Shown: piece by piece, positions 9,009-16,353 of the stretch
How positions within the stretch are numbered: the stretch's first letter is position 1
Layout: each line of letters begins with the position of its first letter
Source: Ruminococcus flavefaciens
Lineage (GTDB): Bacteria; Bacillota; Clostridia; Oscillospirales; Ruminococcaceae
Length of the DNA: 64,000 nt
Reading direction: 5' to 3'
Assembly (NCBI RefSeq): GCF_900116855.1
Contig: NZ_UETD01000002.1
Location: 62,001 to 126,000, forward strand
Translations under genes and position numbers: made by a program
The notes under the pieces: model-generated
Told to the model about the DNA's origin: nothing
What the model saw: the letters and a program-made list of their open reading frames with translations, nothing else
The model's database searches: none

Positions 9009-10027
9009 TGCTGAAAATATCACTTGATAAGTTAGATGAACTCTTTGAGGCTATCTCAGCTTCTCAGACTCTGTATATCCCCACAGACCGTGAGGACGGT
9101 TCGGCTGAATACAGAAAGTATGAGAGCGGCATGAAGCTTAGCAGCGCTCTTAATACCGTAAGAAGTGCAAAGGATTTCTTCTTCCCGCAGACAGAGAACC
9201 TTGTTGACTTCAAAATGGAAGGCAAGAATATCGAAGTCATTGATATACGCAAGGAATCTGAGGATTTTGTGATCTTCGGCGTCCGTGCCTGTGATGCAAG
9301 AAGCTTCACTATTCTTGACAAGGTATTTCTCGCAGAGCCTGTTGACAGCTACTACAAGACACGCCGCGAGCACGGTACTGTAGTAACTATGGCTTGCACA
9401 CGTCCTTCCGAGACCTGCTTCTGCGGAGTTTTCGGCATAGACGCTACAGCTCCCGAGGGCGACGCTGCCTGCTGGAGCGACGGTGAGAGCATTTTCTTTG
9501 AAGCTCACAACGATAAGGGTCAGAAGTTCATCGACTCTGTCTCATCTCTGCTTGAGGAGGGCGATACCGCAAAGCTGGATGAGACTCGCGAAAAGACCAG
9601 AGCTATCCTCAAAAAGCTTCCTCTTGCAGGGCTTTCTACCGAGTCTTTCGGCGGAGACCGCATGATGGAGCATTTCAACTCAGAAAAATGGGGAGAGCTT
9701 TCCGAGAGCTGTCTTGGCTGCGGAACCTGTACTTTCGTATGCCCCACCTGTCAGTGCTATGATATCAAGGATTTCAACACAGGTCACGGTATAAAGCGTT
9801 TCCGCTGCTGGGATTCATGTATGTATTCTGATTTCACTAAGATGGCTCACGGTAATCCAAGACTTACTCAGCTTGAGCGTTTCCGTCAGAGATTTATGCA
9901 CAAGCTTGTATATTTCCCTGCAAATAATAACGGTGAATTCGGCTGTGTAGGCTGCGGAAGATGCTTGTCCAAGTGTCCGATTTCCATGAACATCGTCAAG
10001 GTAATGAAAGCATTGGAGGTAAAGTGA
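9008..10027 (+). CDS. Dicluster Fe-S protein, sulfhydrogenase beta/AsrA-like (FlxB/FlxC-like)
   Basis: A 339-residue protein of the family that includes sulfhydrogenase beta subunit and anaerobic sulfite reductase subunit A. The N-terminal two thirds contain the family segment FVIFGVRACDARSFTILDK and a cysteine pair ETCFCGVFG. The C-terminus has two clusters, CLGCGTCTFVCPTCQC and CVGCGRCLSKCPIS. Its proteins usually pair with an FAD/NAD(P) reductase subunit, and exactly such a gene follows with a one-base stop/start overlap (TGATG). Here it should relay electrons from NAD(P)H into the Hdr core. Confidence 0.87.
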   Translation: MLKISLDKLDELFEAISASQTLYIPTDREDGSAEYRKYESGMKLSSALNTVRSAKDFFFPQTENLVDFKMEGKNIEVIDIRKESEDFVIFGVRACDARSFTILDKVFLAEPVDSYYKTRREHGTVVTMACTRPSETCFCGVFGIDATAPEGDAACWSDGESIFFEAHNDKGQKFIDSVSSLLEEGDTAKLDETREKTRAILKKLPLAGLSTESFGGDRMMEHFNSEKWGELSESCLGCGTCTFVCPTCQCYDIKDFNTGHGIKRFRCWDSCMYSDFTKMAHGNPRLTQLERFRQRFMHKLVYFPANNNGEFGCVGCGRCLSKCPISMNIVKVMKALEVK

Positions 10028-10854
10028 TGAATAATGATACATTGATACCTTACATAGGAGTAGTTACCGATATAAGACAGGATACTCCCGACGTAAAGAC
10101 CTTCAGAGTGGTTTCTCCCGAGGGCGGCAAGGTTTTCGAGCATATGCCCGGGCAGTGTGCTATGCTCTCTATCCCCGGCGTCGGCGAGGGTATGTTTTCA
10201 ATAACTTCTTCTCCTACAAATAAGGAATTTATGGAGTTCAGCATAAAGAAGTGCGGCTGCCTTACAACATGGCTTCACGCTATGGACGTAGGTCAGCAGA
10301 TAACTATCCGCGGACCTTACGGAAATCATTTTCCCGTTGAAACAGACCTCAAGGGCAAGGATCTTCTGTTTATCGCAGGCGGTATCGGACTTGCTCCGCT
10401 CCGTTCGGTTATCAATTATGTCCGCGATAATCGTTCTGATTACGGCGATGTGCAGATAGTTTACGGTTCACGTTCAAAGGATGACCTTGTTGATTACAAG
10501 GAGATCATTGACGAGTGGATGGCTGATGACGGTATTGAGGTGAACCTTACTATCGACAATCCTCAGGAGGGCTGGGACGGTCATGTCGGATTTGTTCCGA
10601 ATTACGTCAAGGAGCTCAATCCTTCGATCAACAAAACAGTTCTTATATGCGGACCTCCTATAATGATCAAGTTTACTCTGGCAGGGCTTAAAGAGCTCGG
10701 CTTTACAGAGACTCAGGTTTATACAACTATGGAGCTTCGCATGAAGTGTGCTGTAGGAAAATGCGGACGCTGCAATATCGGCAGCAAGTACGTCTGCAAG
10801 GACGGACCTGTTTTCCGCTTTGATCAGCTCGATGAGCTGCCTGATGAATATTAA
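10027..10854 (+). CDS. flxA: FAD/NAD(P)-binding oxidoreductase subunit (FlxA-like)
   Basis: A 275-residue ferredoxin-NADP+ reductase-fold protein, related to anaerobic sulfite reductase subunit B and DHODH electron-transfer subunits. It shows the FAD-binding GQCAMLSIPG and SITSSP segments, the NAD(P)-binding FIAGGIGLAPLRSVI motif, and a C-terminal [2Fe-2S] set of cysteines (MKCAVGKCGRCNIG ... CKDGP). The start at 10027 overlaps the previous stop. It is the predicted entry point for NAD(P)H electrons; whether NADH or NADPH is used cannot be read safely from the sequence. Confidence 0.88.
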   Translation: MNNDTLIPYIGVVTDIRQDTPDVKTFRVVSPEGGKVFEHMPGQCAMLSIPGVGEGMFSITSSPTNKEFMEFSIKKCGCLTTWLHAMDVGQQITIRGPYGNHFPVETDLKGKDLLFIAGGIGLAPLRSVINYVRDNRSDYGDVQIVYGSRSKDDLVDYKEIIDEWMADDGIEVNLTIDNPQEGWDGHVGFVPNYVKELNPSINKTVLICGPPIMIKFTLAGLKELGFTETQVYTTMELRMKCAVGKCGRCNIGSKYVCKDGPVFRFDQLDELPDEY

Positions 10855-10869
10855 GGAGGAGAATTTCGC

Positions 10870-11553
10870 ATGGATAATATGTTGAATGTTTACCTGTTCG
10901 GCAAGAGATATCAGGTGCCTGCAGGTCTTACAATAATGACAGCTATGGAATATGCAGGCTATGAGCTTGTAAGAGGCTGCGGCTGCCGTAACGGCTTCTG
11001 CGGTGCCTGCGCTACCATTTACAGAATAAAGGGAGAGATAGAGCTTCACGGATGTCTTGCCTGTCAGACTGAGGTACAGGAGGGAATGTATGTTGCTACG
11101 CTTCCTTTCTTCCCGCTTGAAAAGAGGGTATACAATATCGAGGAGATAAAGCCCACACAGCAGATAATGATGCAGCTCTATCCCGAGATATACAGCTGTA
11201 TCGGCTGCAATGCCTGTACAAAGGCTTGTACTCAGGAGCTAAATGTTATGCAGTATATCGCATACGCTCAGAGAGGTGAGTATGACAAGTGTGCAGAGGA
11301 GAGCTTTGACTGCGTAATGTGCGGCGTATGTTCATCACGCTGTCCCGCAGGCATCTCCCATCCTCAGGTTGCTATGCTCGCAAGACGCCTTAACGGTAAG
11401 TATATCGCTCCCGAGTGCAGACATCTTACAGACAGGGTAAACGAGATAAACGAGGGCATCTTTGATGAAAAGATCGCCGAGCTCATGACAAAGGCTGTAG
11501 ATAATCTTGATGAGATCAAGGATATGTACAATCACCGTGAGATAGAGAAGTAA
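10870..11553 (+). CDS. Fumarate reductase/succinate dehydrogenase Fe-S subunit-like protein
   Basis: A 227-residue electron-transfer subunit. The N-terminus has plant-type [2Fe-2S] cysteines (GCGCRNGFCGACAT ... GCLACQT), and the C-terminal half has two ferredoxin motifs (CIGCNACTKACTQ and CVMCGVCSSRCPAG). This is the arrangement of SdhB/FrdB and of the N-terminal half of thiol:fumarate reductase TfrB. The extra CCG domain that TfrB carries is absent, but a separate HdrB lies in the same operon. The gene begins 15 bases after flxA behind AAGGAGGAG and sits 12 bases before the flavoprotein, so it should wire the flavoprotein to the Hdr/Flx proteins. Confidence 0.87.
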   Translation: MDNMLNVYLFGKRYQVPAGLTIMTAMEYAGYELVRGCGCRNGFCGACATIYRIKGEIELHGCLACQTEVQEGMYVATLPFFPLEKRVYNIEEIKPTQQIMMQLYPEIYSCIGCNACTKACTQELNVMQYIAYAQRGEYDKCAEESFDCVMCGVCSSRCPAGISHPQVAMLARRLNGKYIAPECRHLTDRVNEINEGIFDEKIAELMTKAVDNLDEIKDMYNHREIEK

Positions 11554-11565
11554 GGGGGAGAGAAG

Positions 11566-13167
11566 ATGTACAAGATAGAAAAGCTTAATGAACTTGCAAA
11601 GGTAGTTGCAGAAAAAAGAGCCGAGAACGCAGCTCTCGAACCCAGACGTATGACAGCTGAGGAAAAGGATGACCTTCTTGCTCATTTCCACCCCGATTAC
11701 AAGCAGGACGAATTCACAGTCCTGTCAGCAGGCGTTAACAAGGGCGATAAGGTCCCTACACAGCTGGCTGCACTTCTTCAGGGCAAGAGCAGGATATCTG
11801 CTGCTGATGTAGACCTTTCTGCTCCCGATTATGAGACAGATGTACTTATTATCGGCGGCGGCGGTGCAGGTGCTTCCGCAGCTATCGAGGCTGACGAAGC
11901 GGGCGTAAAGACAATGATCGTTACAAAGCTCCGTATCGGTGACGCTAATACAATGATGGCTGAGGGCGGTATTCAGGCTGCTGATAAGCCTAACGATTCT
12001 CCTGCGATCCACTTCCTTGACGCTTTCGGCGGCGGACATTTCGCGGCAAAGCCAGAGCTTGTAAAGAAGCTTGTCACAAAGGCTCCAGAAGCTATCCAGT
12101 GGCTCAACAAGCTTGGCGTTGAGTTCGACAAGGAACCCGACGGCACAATGGTAACGACTCACGGCGGCGGTACTTCAAGAAAGAGAATGCACGCTGCAAA
12201 GGACTACTCAGGCGCTGAGATAATGCGTACACTCCGTGATGAGGTAATCAACCGCGGTATACCCGTTATCGACTTCACAGCAGCAATTGAGATCATCCTC
12301 GATGGCAACGGCAAGGCAGCAGGTGCAGTTCTTATGAATATGGAGACAAAGGAGCTTCTCGTTGCAAGAGCAAAGACGGTTATAATCGCAACAGGCGGTG
12401 CAGGAAGACTTCATTATCAGGGCTTCCCCACATCGAACCACTACGGCGCTACAGCTGATGGACTTATACTCGGCTACCGTGTGGGAGCTAAGCTTCTTTA
12501 CGCTGATACGCTCCAGTATCACCCCACCGGAACCGGCTATCCCGAGCAGATATTTGGTGCTCTCGTTACCGAGAAGGTTCGTTCACTTGGAGCAAAGCTC
12601 GTTAACATAGACGGTGATGTATTTATGCATCCCCTCGAGACCAGAGATGTTACTGCAGCTTCTATTATCCGCGAGTGTACTGCTCGTGATAAGGGTATAG
12701 AGACAAATCTCGGCAAGGCTATCTGGCTTGATACTCCTATGATAGAGCTTATCCACGGAGAAGGAACCATTGAAAAGCGTATTCCTGCCATGATGAGAAT
12801 GTTCGGCAAGTACGGTATCGACATCCGCAAGGAACCGATACTCGTTTATCCTACACTTCACTACCAGAACGGCGGTCTTGATATTACCGACGACTGTGCA
12901 ACAGGCGTTGAGAACCTTTATGCAGCAGGTGAGGTAGCAGGCGGTATCCACGGACGCAATCGTCTTATGGGCAATTCTCTCCTTGACGTTATTGTTTTCG
13001 GCAGAAACGCTGGTATATACGCTTCCGCCAAAGCAAAGGAGACCTCTGAGCCTCAGGGACTCACTCTCGCACATATCGAGAAGTTCAATAAGGAGCTCGA
13101 AGCTGCAGGTGTTGCAGGCGATACAGTTTCACCTATGCTTCTCCCTCATTATGCAAGAAAGAAATAA
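11566..13167 (+). CDS. Soluble fumarate reductase-type flavoprotein
   Basis: A 533-residue FAD protein of the SdhA/FrdA/TfrA/aspartate oxidase superfamily. The Rossmann motif IIGGGGAGASAA lies near residue 95. Active-site features of fumarate reductase are present: QYHPTGTGYP, the RDVTAASI segment, HYQNGG and RLMGNSLLD. About 90 residues precede the FAD domain, longer than usual for FrdA, and may dock the Fe-S partner. No cytochrome b or hydrophobic anchor gene is present before or after, so the enzyme should be cytoplasmic. With fumC at the head of the operon and an exporter at the end, fumarate to succinate is the most likely reaction. Aspartate oxidase is less likely because no nadA or nadC is nearby. 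Confidence 0.86.
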   Translation: MYKIEKLNELAKVVAEKRAENAALEPRRMTAEEKDDLLAHFHPDYKQDEFTVLSAGVNKGDKVPTQLAALLQGKSRISAADVDLSAPDYETDVLIIGGGGAGASAAIEADEAGVKTMIVTKLRIGDANTMMAEGGIQAADKPNDSPAIHFLDAFGGGHFAAKPELVKKLVTKAPEAIQWLNKLGVEFDKEPDGTMVTTHGGGTSRKRMHAAKDYSGAEIMRTLRDEVINRGIPVIDFTAAIEIILDGNGKAAGAVLMNMETKELLVARAKTVIIATGGAGRLHYQGFPTSNHYGATADGLILGYRVGAKLLYADTLQYHPTGTGYPEQIFGALVTEKVRSLGAKLVNIDGDVFMHPLETRDVTAASIIRECTARDKGIETNLGKAIWLDTPMIELIHGEGTIEKRIPAMMRMFGKYGIDIRKEPILVYPTLHYQNGGLDITDDCATGVENLYAAGEVAGGIHGRNRLMGNSLLDVIVFGRNAGIYASAKAKETSEPQGLTLAHIEKFNKELEAAGVAGDTVSPMLLPHYARKK

Positions 13168-13174
13168 TTAAAAA

Positions 13175-13195
13175 GGGACGCCGAAATGGCGTCCC
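13175..13195. terminator. Intergenic hairpin, terminator-like on the minus strand
   Basis: GGGACGCC pairs with GGCGTCCC around a 5-base loop, 8 bases after the flavoprotein stop. On the plus strand no T-run follows, so it may only stabilise or process the operon mRNA. On the minus strand it is followed by TTTTTAATT, a proper terminator, although no minus-strand gene ends here. Confidence 0.6.
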
Positions 13196-13233
13196 GAAAT
13201 ATGTATTAATAAAAGAAAGTTAAGTGATAAATA

Positions 13234-14442
13234 ATGGATTTTTTCGACGGAATTCTTTCTATTCACGGCGTTTCATTCCTGATGATATCCGTAATAGCTA
13301 TTGCTGCTCTCGGATATATTCTCGGAAGAATTACTATTAAAGGTATCTCTCTCGGAACAGCAGGAGTTTTCATAGTCGCTCTGATCTATGGATGTATCTT
13401 CTATAAGCAGCTCTCTGACGAGATCAATACCGACTTTGTCGGAAACGCCCTGAAAATAGTTGATAATCTCGGACTTATTCTTTTTGTGACAGCTGTTGGC
13501 TTTATTGCAGGACCTAATTTCTTTGGCAACTTCAAGAAAAACTTCAAATCATACGTACTTCTGGCGATAATCATTATCCTCAGCGGAGGACTTGCCTGTG
13601 CAGGCTGTATCATGATAGGCAGGAACTTCACCGATCTGTCGACAGAAGAGTTAACCGCAATGCTCACAGGTATCCTTTCGGGAGCTCTTACAAGTACCCC
13701 GGGTTTTTCAGCTGCAAAGGATGCGGTACAGACAGATCATCTTCAGGGTATAGTATCTGTCGGATATGCTATCGCTTATATCTTCGGAGTTATCGGTGTA
13801 GTTCTTTTTGTACAGATAGTCCCCAAGCTGACAAAGGCTGATATGGCTAAGGAGCGTGAGCTTCTTGCTCCCACATCGAGCAAGAAAGAGAAAGATAAAA
13901 GCGAGAACAAGCTTATAGAGATGGATAGCTTTGGCATAATGCCTTTTGCACTGGCAGCAGTTATCGGAATAGTTCTCGGTTCCTTCAAGTTTGGTAATTT
14001 CTCACTTTCCACTACGGGCGGATGTCTGCTTGTGTCTCTTATCTTCGGACATTTCGGACACTTCGGAAAGCTGTCTGTAACTCCCAAGGATTCTACCTTA
14101 AAGGTATTCCGTGAGCTGGGACTCATGTTCTTCCTTATCGGTGCCGGAGTATCCGGAGGAGCAAAGTTTGTACAGTATTTTGATGCTGTATACTTTGTTT
14201 ACGGAATGATAATGACAGTAGTCCCCATGGTAATAGGTTATTTGTTTGCAAAGTATGTGCTGAAGCTCAGCCTACTCAATAACCTCGGTTCTATCACAGG
14301 CGGTATGACTTCAACACCTGCTCTCGGTACACTTATAAGCACAGCAGGTACAGAAAATGTAGCCTCCGCATACGCCGCAACATATCCCGTAGCACTTATA
14401 TCAGTTGTACTTGTATCACAGTTCCTTATAATTCTTTTCTAA
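13234..14442 (+). CDS. AspT/YidE/YbjL-family transporter, probable C4-dicarboxylate (succinate) exporter
   Basis: A 402-residue integral membrane protein with about ten hydrophobic segments. It has the duplicated AspT-YidE-YbjL signature in two halves: GALTSTPGFSAA near residue 155 and GGMTSTPALGTL near residue 360, separated by a charged cytoplasmic linker (around residues 210-230, rich in Lys and Glu). The family contains the aspartate:alanine antiporter AspT and the SucE-type succinate exporter of corynebacteria. It follows the fumarate reductase flavoprotein by 66 bases in the same direction, so succinate export is the natural guess; the substrate itself is not visible in the sequence. 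Confidence 0.8.
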   Translation: MDFFDGILSIHGVSFLMISVIAIAALGYILGRITIKGISLGTAGVFIVALIYGCIFYKQLSDEINTDFVGNALKIVDNLGLILFVTAVGFIAGPNFFGNFKKNFKSYVLLAIIIILSGGLACAGCIMIGRNFTDLSTEELTAMLTGILSGALTSTPGFSAAKDAVQTDHLQGIVSVGYAIAYIFGVIGVVLFVQIVPKLTKADMAKERELLAPTSSKKEKDKSENKLIEMDSFGIMPFALAAVIGIVLGSFKFGNFSLSTTGGCLLVSLIFGHFGHFGKLSVTPKDSTLKVFRELGLMFFLIGAGVSGGAKFVQYFDAVYFVYGMIMTVVPMVIGYLFAKYVLKLSLLNNLGSITGGMTSTPALGTLISTAGTENVASAYAATYPVALISVVLVSQFLIILF

Positions 14443-14460
14443 TGACCGAAATATATAATT

Positions 14461-14489
14461 AAAAGCCTGAGATGAACTCTCAGGCTTTT
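14461..14489. terminator. Bidirectional terminator between the transporter and pyrE
   Basis: AAAAGCCTGAGA pairs with TCTCAGGCTTTT around TGAAC. T-runs exist on both strands, so it can end the plus-strand transporter and the minus-strand pyrE transcript. Confidence 0.9.
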
Positions 14490-14494
14490 GTCGA

Positions 14495-15148
14495 TTATTT
14501 AACTCCGTATGTCTCTCTGTATTCGAGCATCTTGTCAAGGTATTCCTTGCCGGGAACGATATCATTTCTGATGGCGTCGATGATATCCTCCATAGTTACG
14601 ATAGGATATACAATAACGCCAAAGTCACGCTTTACTTCCTGAACTGCTGAAAGCTCTCCTGTGCCCTTTTCCATGCGGTCAACAGTGATGACCATGCCTG
14701 TGACATTTACATCAGCGGCTGTCATAAGCTTAGGCATTGACTCTCTCAGAGCCTTGCCTGATGTCATTACATCATCGATAATAACTACCTTTTCGCCGTC
14801 TTCAAGAGTCTTACCAACAAACATACCGCCTTCACCGTGATCCTTTGCTTCTTTTCTGTCGAAGCAGTAGGAAACATCGATGCCAAACTTATTGCTGAGG
14901 GCAACTACTGCTGAAACTGCCAGAGGAATGCCTTTATATGCAGGTCCGAAAAGAGTGTCAACAGGGATATTATTCGCATTAATGCATTCTGCGTAGTATT
15001 CACCGAGTTTTGCAAGCTGAGCACCTGTTTTATAATTTCCGCAATTGATAAAGTACGGAGCCTTTCTGCCGCTCTTGAGGGTAAATTCTCCGAATGTCAG
15101 CACACCGCAGTCTACCATGAATTTTATAAAACTTTCCTTGTAAGTCAT
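14495..15148 (-). CDS. pyrE: Orotate phosphoribosyltransferase
   Basis: Transfers orotate to PRPP to make OMP in pyrimidine synthesis. The 217-residue protein has the PRPP-binding motif VVIIDDVMTSGKA, the N-terminal LKSGRKAPYF substrate segment and a flexible-loop KDHGEGG. I place the start at ATG 15148, 7 bases after a perfect GGAGGT; the open frame runs further upstream without resemblance to PyrE. A zinc-ribbon gene lies 53 bases upstream on the same strand and may be cotranscribed. The aspartate carbamoyltransferase gene is about 9 kb away. Confidence 0.96.
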   Translation of the reverse strand: MTYKESFIKFMVDCGVLTFGEFTLKSGRKAPYFINCGNYKTGAQLAKLGEYYAECINANNIPVDTLFGPAYKGIPLAVSAVVALSNKFGIDVSYCFDRKEAKDHGEGGMFVGKTLEDGEKVVIIDDVMTSGKALRESMPKLMTAADVNVTGMVITVDRMEKGTGELSAVQEVKRDFGVIVYPIVTMEDIIDAIRNDIVPGKEYLDKMLEYRETYGVK

Positions 15149-15201
15149 TTTTATAACCTCCGTTATGTATTTATTACCTCCTGCAAAGCAGGTTAATATC
15201 A

Positions 15202-15552
15202 TTATATAGCTTCATAGATATGACCGCAGAACGGACATCTGGGATAGTCCACATCTATCTCGGCACCGCATTCGGGGCAGACCTTCTTTGGCAGGATATC
15301 AATATTATCGTCTATATCCTGATTGAACTTGCCTGCAAATCCCGTAGGGTGGGTGACAGGGAACACACCTATCAGCATACCGCATTCAGAACAGTAATAT
15401 CCAAGTGTAGTGTCCACAGGAACCTCACACAGCATTTCGTCGCCGTCATAAAATGTGGAAACGGGATATACAAGCGATGATCCCTTTGACGGTATACCGC
15501 GCTTTTCGATCTTGAAGAAGCCTCTGATCATTTGTTTTCCGCAATGCAGCAT
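15202..15552 (-). CDS. Small zinc-ribbon protein of unknown function
   Basis: 116 residues with no signal peptide or membrane segment. Three cysteine pairs are visible: one Cys near the start (LHCGKQMIRGFF), a CSECG knuckle near residue 54, and a C-terminal double knuckle CPECG ... CPFCG that would bind zinc. Proteins starting with a C-G-K-x-M-x-x-G-x pattern followed by a zinc ribbon are common uncharacterised Firmicute proteins. A GAAGGAGGG ribosome binding site precedes the ATG. It lies directly upstream of pyrE on the same strand. No function is proposed. Confidence 0.75.
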   Translation of the reverse strand: MLHCGKQMIRGFFKIEKRGIPSKGSSLVYPVSTFYDGDEMLCEVPVDTTLGYYCSECGMLIGVFPVTHPTGFAGKFNQDIDDNIDILPKKVCPECGAEIDVDYPRCPFCGHIYEAI

Positions 15553-15660
15553 AATATATCCCTCCTTCTAAGCTATAATAATATTATAGTCTATTTAGGG
15601 AAATAATTCAAGACATAATGAAGAAAAAGTTCGCAATCTCTACTATCCATGCATTACCAC

Positions 15661-15689
15661 TTGATTTTTGCAGTGTATTAGTGTATAAT
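15661..15689 (+). promoter_or_regulatory. Sigma-A promoter of the DUF1292 gene
   Basis: -35 TTGATT (15661-15666) and -10 TATAAT (15684-15689) with a 17-base spacer, about 40 bases before the start codon at 15729. Confidence 0.8.
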
Positions 15690-15728
15690 ATATACATAAA
15701 AGGCGTATGCCGGATAGGAGAAAAAACT

Positions 15729-16019
15729 ATGTCTGAAATGAATGAATATACACCCGATCTTTTCGAGCTGATCGATGAGGAAGGAAACAAAAAGCAGTTT
15801 GAGCTTTTTGATGCAGCTGAGATAAATGGTGAACAGTATTTTGCAATGCTTCCTGCGGTGGAGGATGATGATTTCCTCAATTCAGACTGTGAGCTTGTTA
15901 TTCTGAAGTCTGTAGAAGAGGACGGGGAAGAGATACTTGTATCCATAGATGACGAGGACGAATTTGAGACAGTGTCTTCTTTCTTCATGGAACGACTTCA
16001 GGACGCATTGGAAGAATGA
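15729..16019 (+). CDS. DUF1292-family small acidic protein
   Basis: 96 residues, strongly acidic, cytoplasmic. The pattern ELIDEEGNKKQFELFDAAEINGEQYFAMLPAVEDDD followed by ELVILKSVEEDGEEILVSIDDEDEFETVSSFF is abridged here from memory of its order and is typical of DUF1292 proteins, which in Firmicutes often sit near yrrK/yrzL. None of those neighbours is present. The ATG at 15729 follows GGAG and a clear promoter, so it is a monocistronic gene. Function unknown. Confidence 0.85.
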   Translation: MSEMNEYTPDLFELIDEEGNKKQFELFDAAEINGEQYFAMLPAVEDDDFLNSDCELVILKSVEEDGEEILVSIDDEDEFETVSSFFMERLQDALEE

Positions 16020-16057
16020 TTTTTACCAATTTTTAATTATTTTACATAGAAATGCTA

Positions 16058-16086
16058 TTGATTTTTTGAAAATCATGTGCTATAAT
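16058..16086 (+). promoter_or_regulatory. Sigma-A promoter of the 6S-like RNA
   Basis: -35 TTGATT (16058-16063) and -10 TATAAT (16081-16086), 17-base spacer. Transcription would begin near 16093, just ahead of the predicted closing helix of the RNA. Confidence 0.8.
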
Positions 16087-16092
16087 ATATAT

Positions 16093-16286
16093 AGAAAAGA
16101 AAATTTCTGCCTTGTTCGGGTAATTATAGTTTTTATAATCCAACACATAATTCAAGGGAATTCGACTCCGTATGTGGACTGCAGACCTCCCGCCCTGCGG
16201 AAGAAGGGAGCGAGAAGCATAAGGGCGTTTACCCACCTGCTTCGTGCGGGTTTTATGCACTATATGACGGCAAGGCGGATTTTTTT
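16093..16286 (+). ncRNA. ssrS: Structured small RNA, probable 6S RNA
   Basis: The region has a good promoter and no sensible reading frame, and folds into a long rod. The ends pair through TCTGCCTTG (16106-16114) with CAAGGCGGA (16271-16279), and a second step TATAGT pairs with ACTATA further in. Inside are hairpins CACATA...TATGTG, CTCCC...GGGAG and GCATAA...TTATGC. A T7 run follows the closing helix, acting as terminator. Length near 190 nt, a closed helix and an internal bubble fit 6S RNA, which mimics an open promoter and holds sigma-A RNA polymerase. The 6S name is an inference from size and architecture, not a covariance-model hit. Confidence 0.6.
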
Positions 16287-16312
16287 ACCCAAAAATCTTT
16301 TCTGATAAATAA

Positions 16313-16346
16313 ATATCCCGAAAGTGATGGAATATCGCTTTCGGGA
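16313..16346. terminator. Terminator between the small RNA and nrdG
   Basis: ATCCCGAAAGTGAT pairs with ATCGCTTTCGGGAT (one mismatch or wobble), with a T-run on the plus side (TATTTTTT) and an AT-rich tail on the minus side. It ends nrdG transcription and may back up the small RNA terminator. Confidence 0.8.
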
Positions 16347-16353
16347 TTATTTT

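Noticed and set aside
16150..16180. tRNA or tmRNA-like T-arm (GGAATTCGACTCC) in the small RNA
   Set aside because: No acceptor stem, anticodon arm or CCA fits; the bases pair inside a local hairpin of the 6S-like rod.
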